Source of the DNA: Spirochaetia bacterium
Lineage (GTDB): Bacteria > Spirochaetota > Spirochaetia > DAHUYW01
Assembly: GCA_030041455.1 (NCBI GenBank)
Contig: JASHNV010000144.1
Location: forward strand, 1 to 33,114
Direction: 5' to 3'
Length of the DNA stretch: 33,114 nt
This document shows, one piece after another, positions 31,750 through 33,114 of this stretch; within the stretch, counting starts at the first letter, position 1; every line of letters starts with the position of its first letter. A model generated the notes under the pieces. The model worked only from the letters and a program-made list of their open reading frames with translations, was not told the origin of the DNA and did no database searches. A program made the position numbers and the translations under genes.

Positions 31750-32726
31750 ACCACGCGCTCCTCGAAGGCGAAGGCGGCTCGGGAGTCGTTCGGCACGGGG
31801 AAGACGCTCCTGAGAAGGCCGATCGCCGCCCGGTCGAGGAGCGCGCTTCCCGACGACTCGGCGATGCGGGCGTCCGCGAGGCCGCCGTCGGCGTCCACCC
31901 GCGCGGCGAGAACGACGGTACCCTCGATCCCGCGCTCCCGCGCGAGGCGGGGATAGGTCTTGCGCTCGGCCATCCGTCGCTCGATGAGCGCGACGACCCC
32001 GGCGGGCGACGGGCCTCCGGTCCCCGCCTCGGCGGTCCGCCTGCCGGCCGGGCTCGGCGCGCTCGCCCCGACTTCGGGCTTCCCGATGCCGGGCTCTTCC
32101 GGCCCGGGCGCGACCGAGGCCGAGAGCTCGGCGAAGGAGAGGAGCTCGCCGCGCGCGGGCTCCTCGATCGCGCTCTCGACGGAGAGGCCGAGAATGGAAA
32201 TGCCCCGGGACCGGTCGAAGTGCGCGTTGTACTGGACGATCCCCGAGAGGTCGTCGGGACCCGGCGGGGGCAGCACGGCGGTGAGCCGGGTCCAGCTCGA
32301 GGCGCCGAGGCTCCCCATGAAGAGGGCGTGGCGCAGCCCGAGGAAGTCCTCGATGATGAGCTCGACCCGCTCGCCCCCGCGCCGGGCGTGGACGAGGACC
32401 GAGATCGCGAGACAGCGGTCGGCGACGAGGATCGGCAGGCGGGGGACGATCGCGAGACGGTGCGTTCCCCGCGCGAAGAAGTCCGCCCGCACCCGGTAGA
32501 GGAGCGGGGGAGCTTCCGGTCCGGAGGCCGACCGAAGGGGGAGGCCGATGGGCCGGGGAACGGCGCGTCCGACGGCGACTCCCTCGTCGGGGGCGATCGC
32601 GCAGCTCCAGGAGCCGGGATCGTTGAACTCGTCGAGGATGAGCTCGCGGGGGGCCTCTTGAGCGAGGCCCTTGGCGGCGCTCGCGAGGAGCCCGGCGGCG
32701 AGAGCGAGCGTTTTCAGCGGATGCAC
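31728..32726 (-). CDS. FlaA-like domain fused to a TonB C-terminal domain
   Basis: This 332-residue protein combines two unrelated parts. A cleavable signal peptide (1-22, KTLALAAGLLASAAKGLA before QEA) is followed by a region (about 28-200) resembling the spirochaete flagellar sheath protein FlaA: LILDEFNDPGSW, VELIIEDFLGLRHALFMGSL then SSW, and GISILGLSVE, comparable to HRYFMGYLYFDGW in T. pallidum FlaA. A Pro/Gly/Ala linker (205-242) leads to a TonB C-terminal domain (243-332) with YPRLARERGIEGTVVLAARVDADG, SSGSALLDRAA and VFPVP, seen in adjoining segments. There is no retained transmembrane anchor of the usual TonB type. Its place beside the cobalamin receptor suggests energy coupling or periplasmic bridging, which is inferred. 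A GTG start is used without a Shine-Dalgarno; a TACCCT box lies 15 bases upstream. Confidence 0.8.
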   Translation of the reverse strand: MHPLKTLALAAGLLASAAKGLAQEAPRELILDEFNDPGSWSCAIAPDEGVAVGRAVPRPIGLPLRSASGPEAPPLLYRVRADFFARGTHRLAIVPRLPILVADRCLAISVLVHARRGGERVELIIEDFLGLRHALFMGSLGASSWTRLTAVLPPPGPDDLSGIVQYNAHFDRSRGISILGLSVESAIEEPARGELLSFAELSASVAPGPEEPGIGKPEVGASAPSPAGRRTAEAGTGGPSPAGVVALIERRMAERKTYPRLARERGIEGTVVLAARVDADGGLADARIAESSGSALLDRAAIGLLRSVFPVPNDSRAAFAFEERVVYRLAAP

Positions 32727-33114
32727 GATCGAACCGGGAGAAGGGTAGCCGGGGAGCCCGGCGACGTCAACACGCGCGGCTTGCCGGCTCCTATCGGATA
32801 CCTCGATCTCCGACCGGACGCTTCAGGCCGCGGCCGCCCTTCAGCAAGCGCGGTACGAGGACGCGAAGAGTCCCTACGAGAGAGAGATCGAGCGCGCTCT
32901 TCCGGTCGGGCGCGATTCCCGAGCGGCCGCACAGTCGCCGTCGGGGGCCCGAAGGGATCCTGAAGGACGGGCGTGTCCTCCCGGGTGACGCGGTCCTCGG
33001 GCGCCTGTGAAGGTGTGGTCGTCGTGCCTCATGAGCCGTCGTGACGGAGGCCGGCGTCGACGAAGGTCTACGTGCTTGAGCGCGGCGATCGTCGACGGCG
33101 TCGCGCCCTCCTGA
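32727..33114. other. Right-hand end without a supported gene
   Basis: These 388 bases lie upstream of the FlaA/TonB gene. A plus-strand frame at about 32820-32990 reads TLQAAAALQQARYEDAKSPY followed by EREIERALPVGRD, which has the look of a helix-forming protein. It has no start codon in reach and no recognised family, so it may be a remnant. A frame reading GILKDGRVLPGDAVLGRL ends at a stop near 33009. No RNA gene, strong terminator or repeat was seen. Confidence 0.35.

Noticed and set aside
32820-32990. Helix-like plus-strand frame near the right edge (LQQARYEDAKSPY)
   Set aside because: There is no start codon and no recognised family, and the frame closes soon after.

Overview
The window is about 33 kb of G+C-rich (roughly two-thirds G+C by eye) bacterial chromosome. 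It suggests a saccharolytic, fermentative spirochaete. The pointers are a FlaA-like domain (a family largely restricted to spirochaete flagellar sheaths), a sugar-binding protein whose mature end reads FGNGQPE as in many Spirochaetales binding proteins, a large AdhE, a D-lactate dehydrogenase and a periplasmic or outer-membrane system with TonB. No rRNA, tRNA, CRISPR array or insertion sequence was recognised. The species cannot be fixed from the sequence.

Layout. 1-276: 5' end of uvrA (minus) with a perfect 11-bp inverted repeat just upstream. 784-2418: AarF/UbiB-like kinase. 2593-5253: bifunctional adhE behind an A+T-rich promoter with a possible Rex-like site. 5427-8600: a well-defined sugar ABC operon with terminator, sigma70 promoter (TTGACG-N17-TATGAT), LacI-type palindrome at the start site, binding protein, permease and single-domain ATPase. 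A chemoreceptor follows (8735-10600). 10664-12517: a fused glycosyltransferase-acyltransferase, tail-to-tail with an MBL-fold hydrolase. 13290-13726: a compositionally distinct RRM RNA-binding protein with a 46-residue basic protein. 13905-14891: srkA-type kinase. 15179-17287: ldhA and a ScyD-like beta-propeller. 17690-20842: divergent methyltransferase and PAS-GGDEF-EAL protein, whose promoters share one extended -10 motif. 20981-25217: beta-glucuronidase convergent with a translationally coupled class II aldolase and FGGY kinase. 25382-26875: an ERG2/sigma-1-receptor homologue overlapping a short-chain dehydrogenase. 27088-28446: DEAD-box helicase. 28462-29374: a DUF4395-thioredoxin pair. 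29457-31749: cobalamin riboswitch and TonB-dependent receptor, convergent with a protein that joins a FlaA-like domain to a TonB C-terminal domain.

How the genes work together. Sugar uptake (ABC system, possibly linked to the adjacent chemoreceptor), glucuronide cleavage and a kinase/aldolase pair would feed glycolysis. LdhA and AdhE would then reoxidise NADH to lactate and ethanol. Cobalamin uptake is controlled by a riboswitch and lies beside an unusual TonB-domain protein.

The most unusual items are the bacterial ERG2/sigma-1 homologue with both key acidic residues in register, the FlaA-like/TonB fusion with a signal peptide but no evident membrane anchor, the glycosyltransferase-PlsC fusion, and an EAL domain in which one catalytic-site glutamate is replaced by glycine. 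Gene packing is tight: four convergent pairs overlap at their 3' ends.
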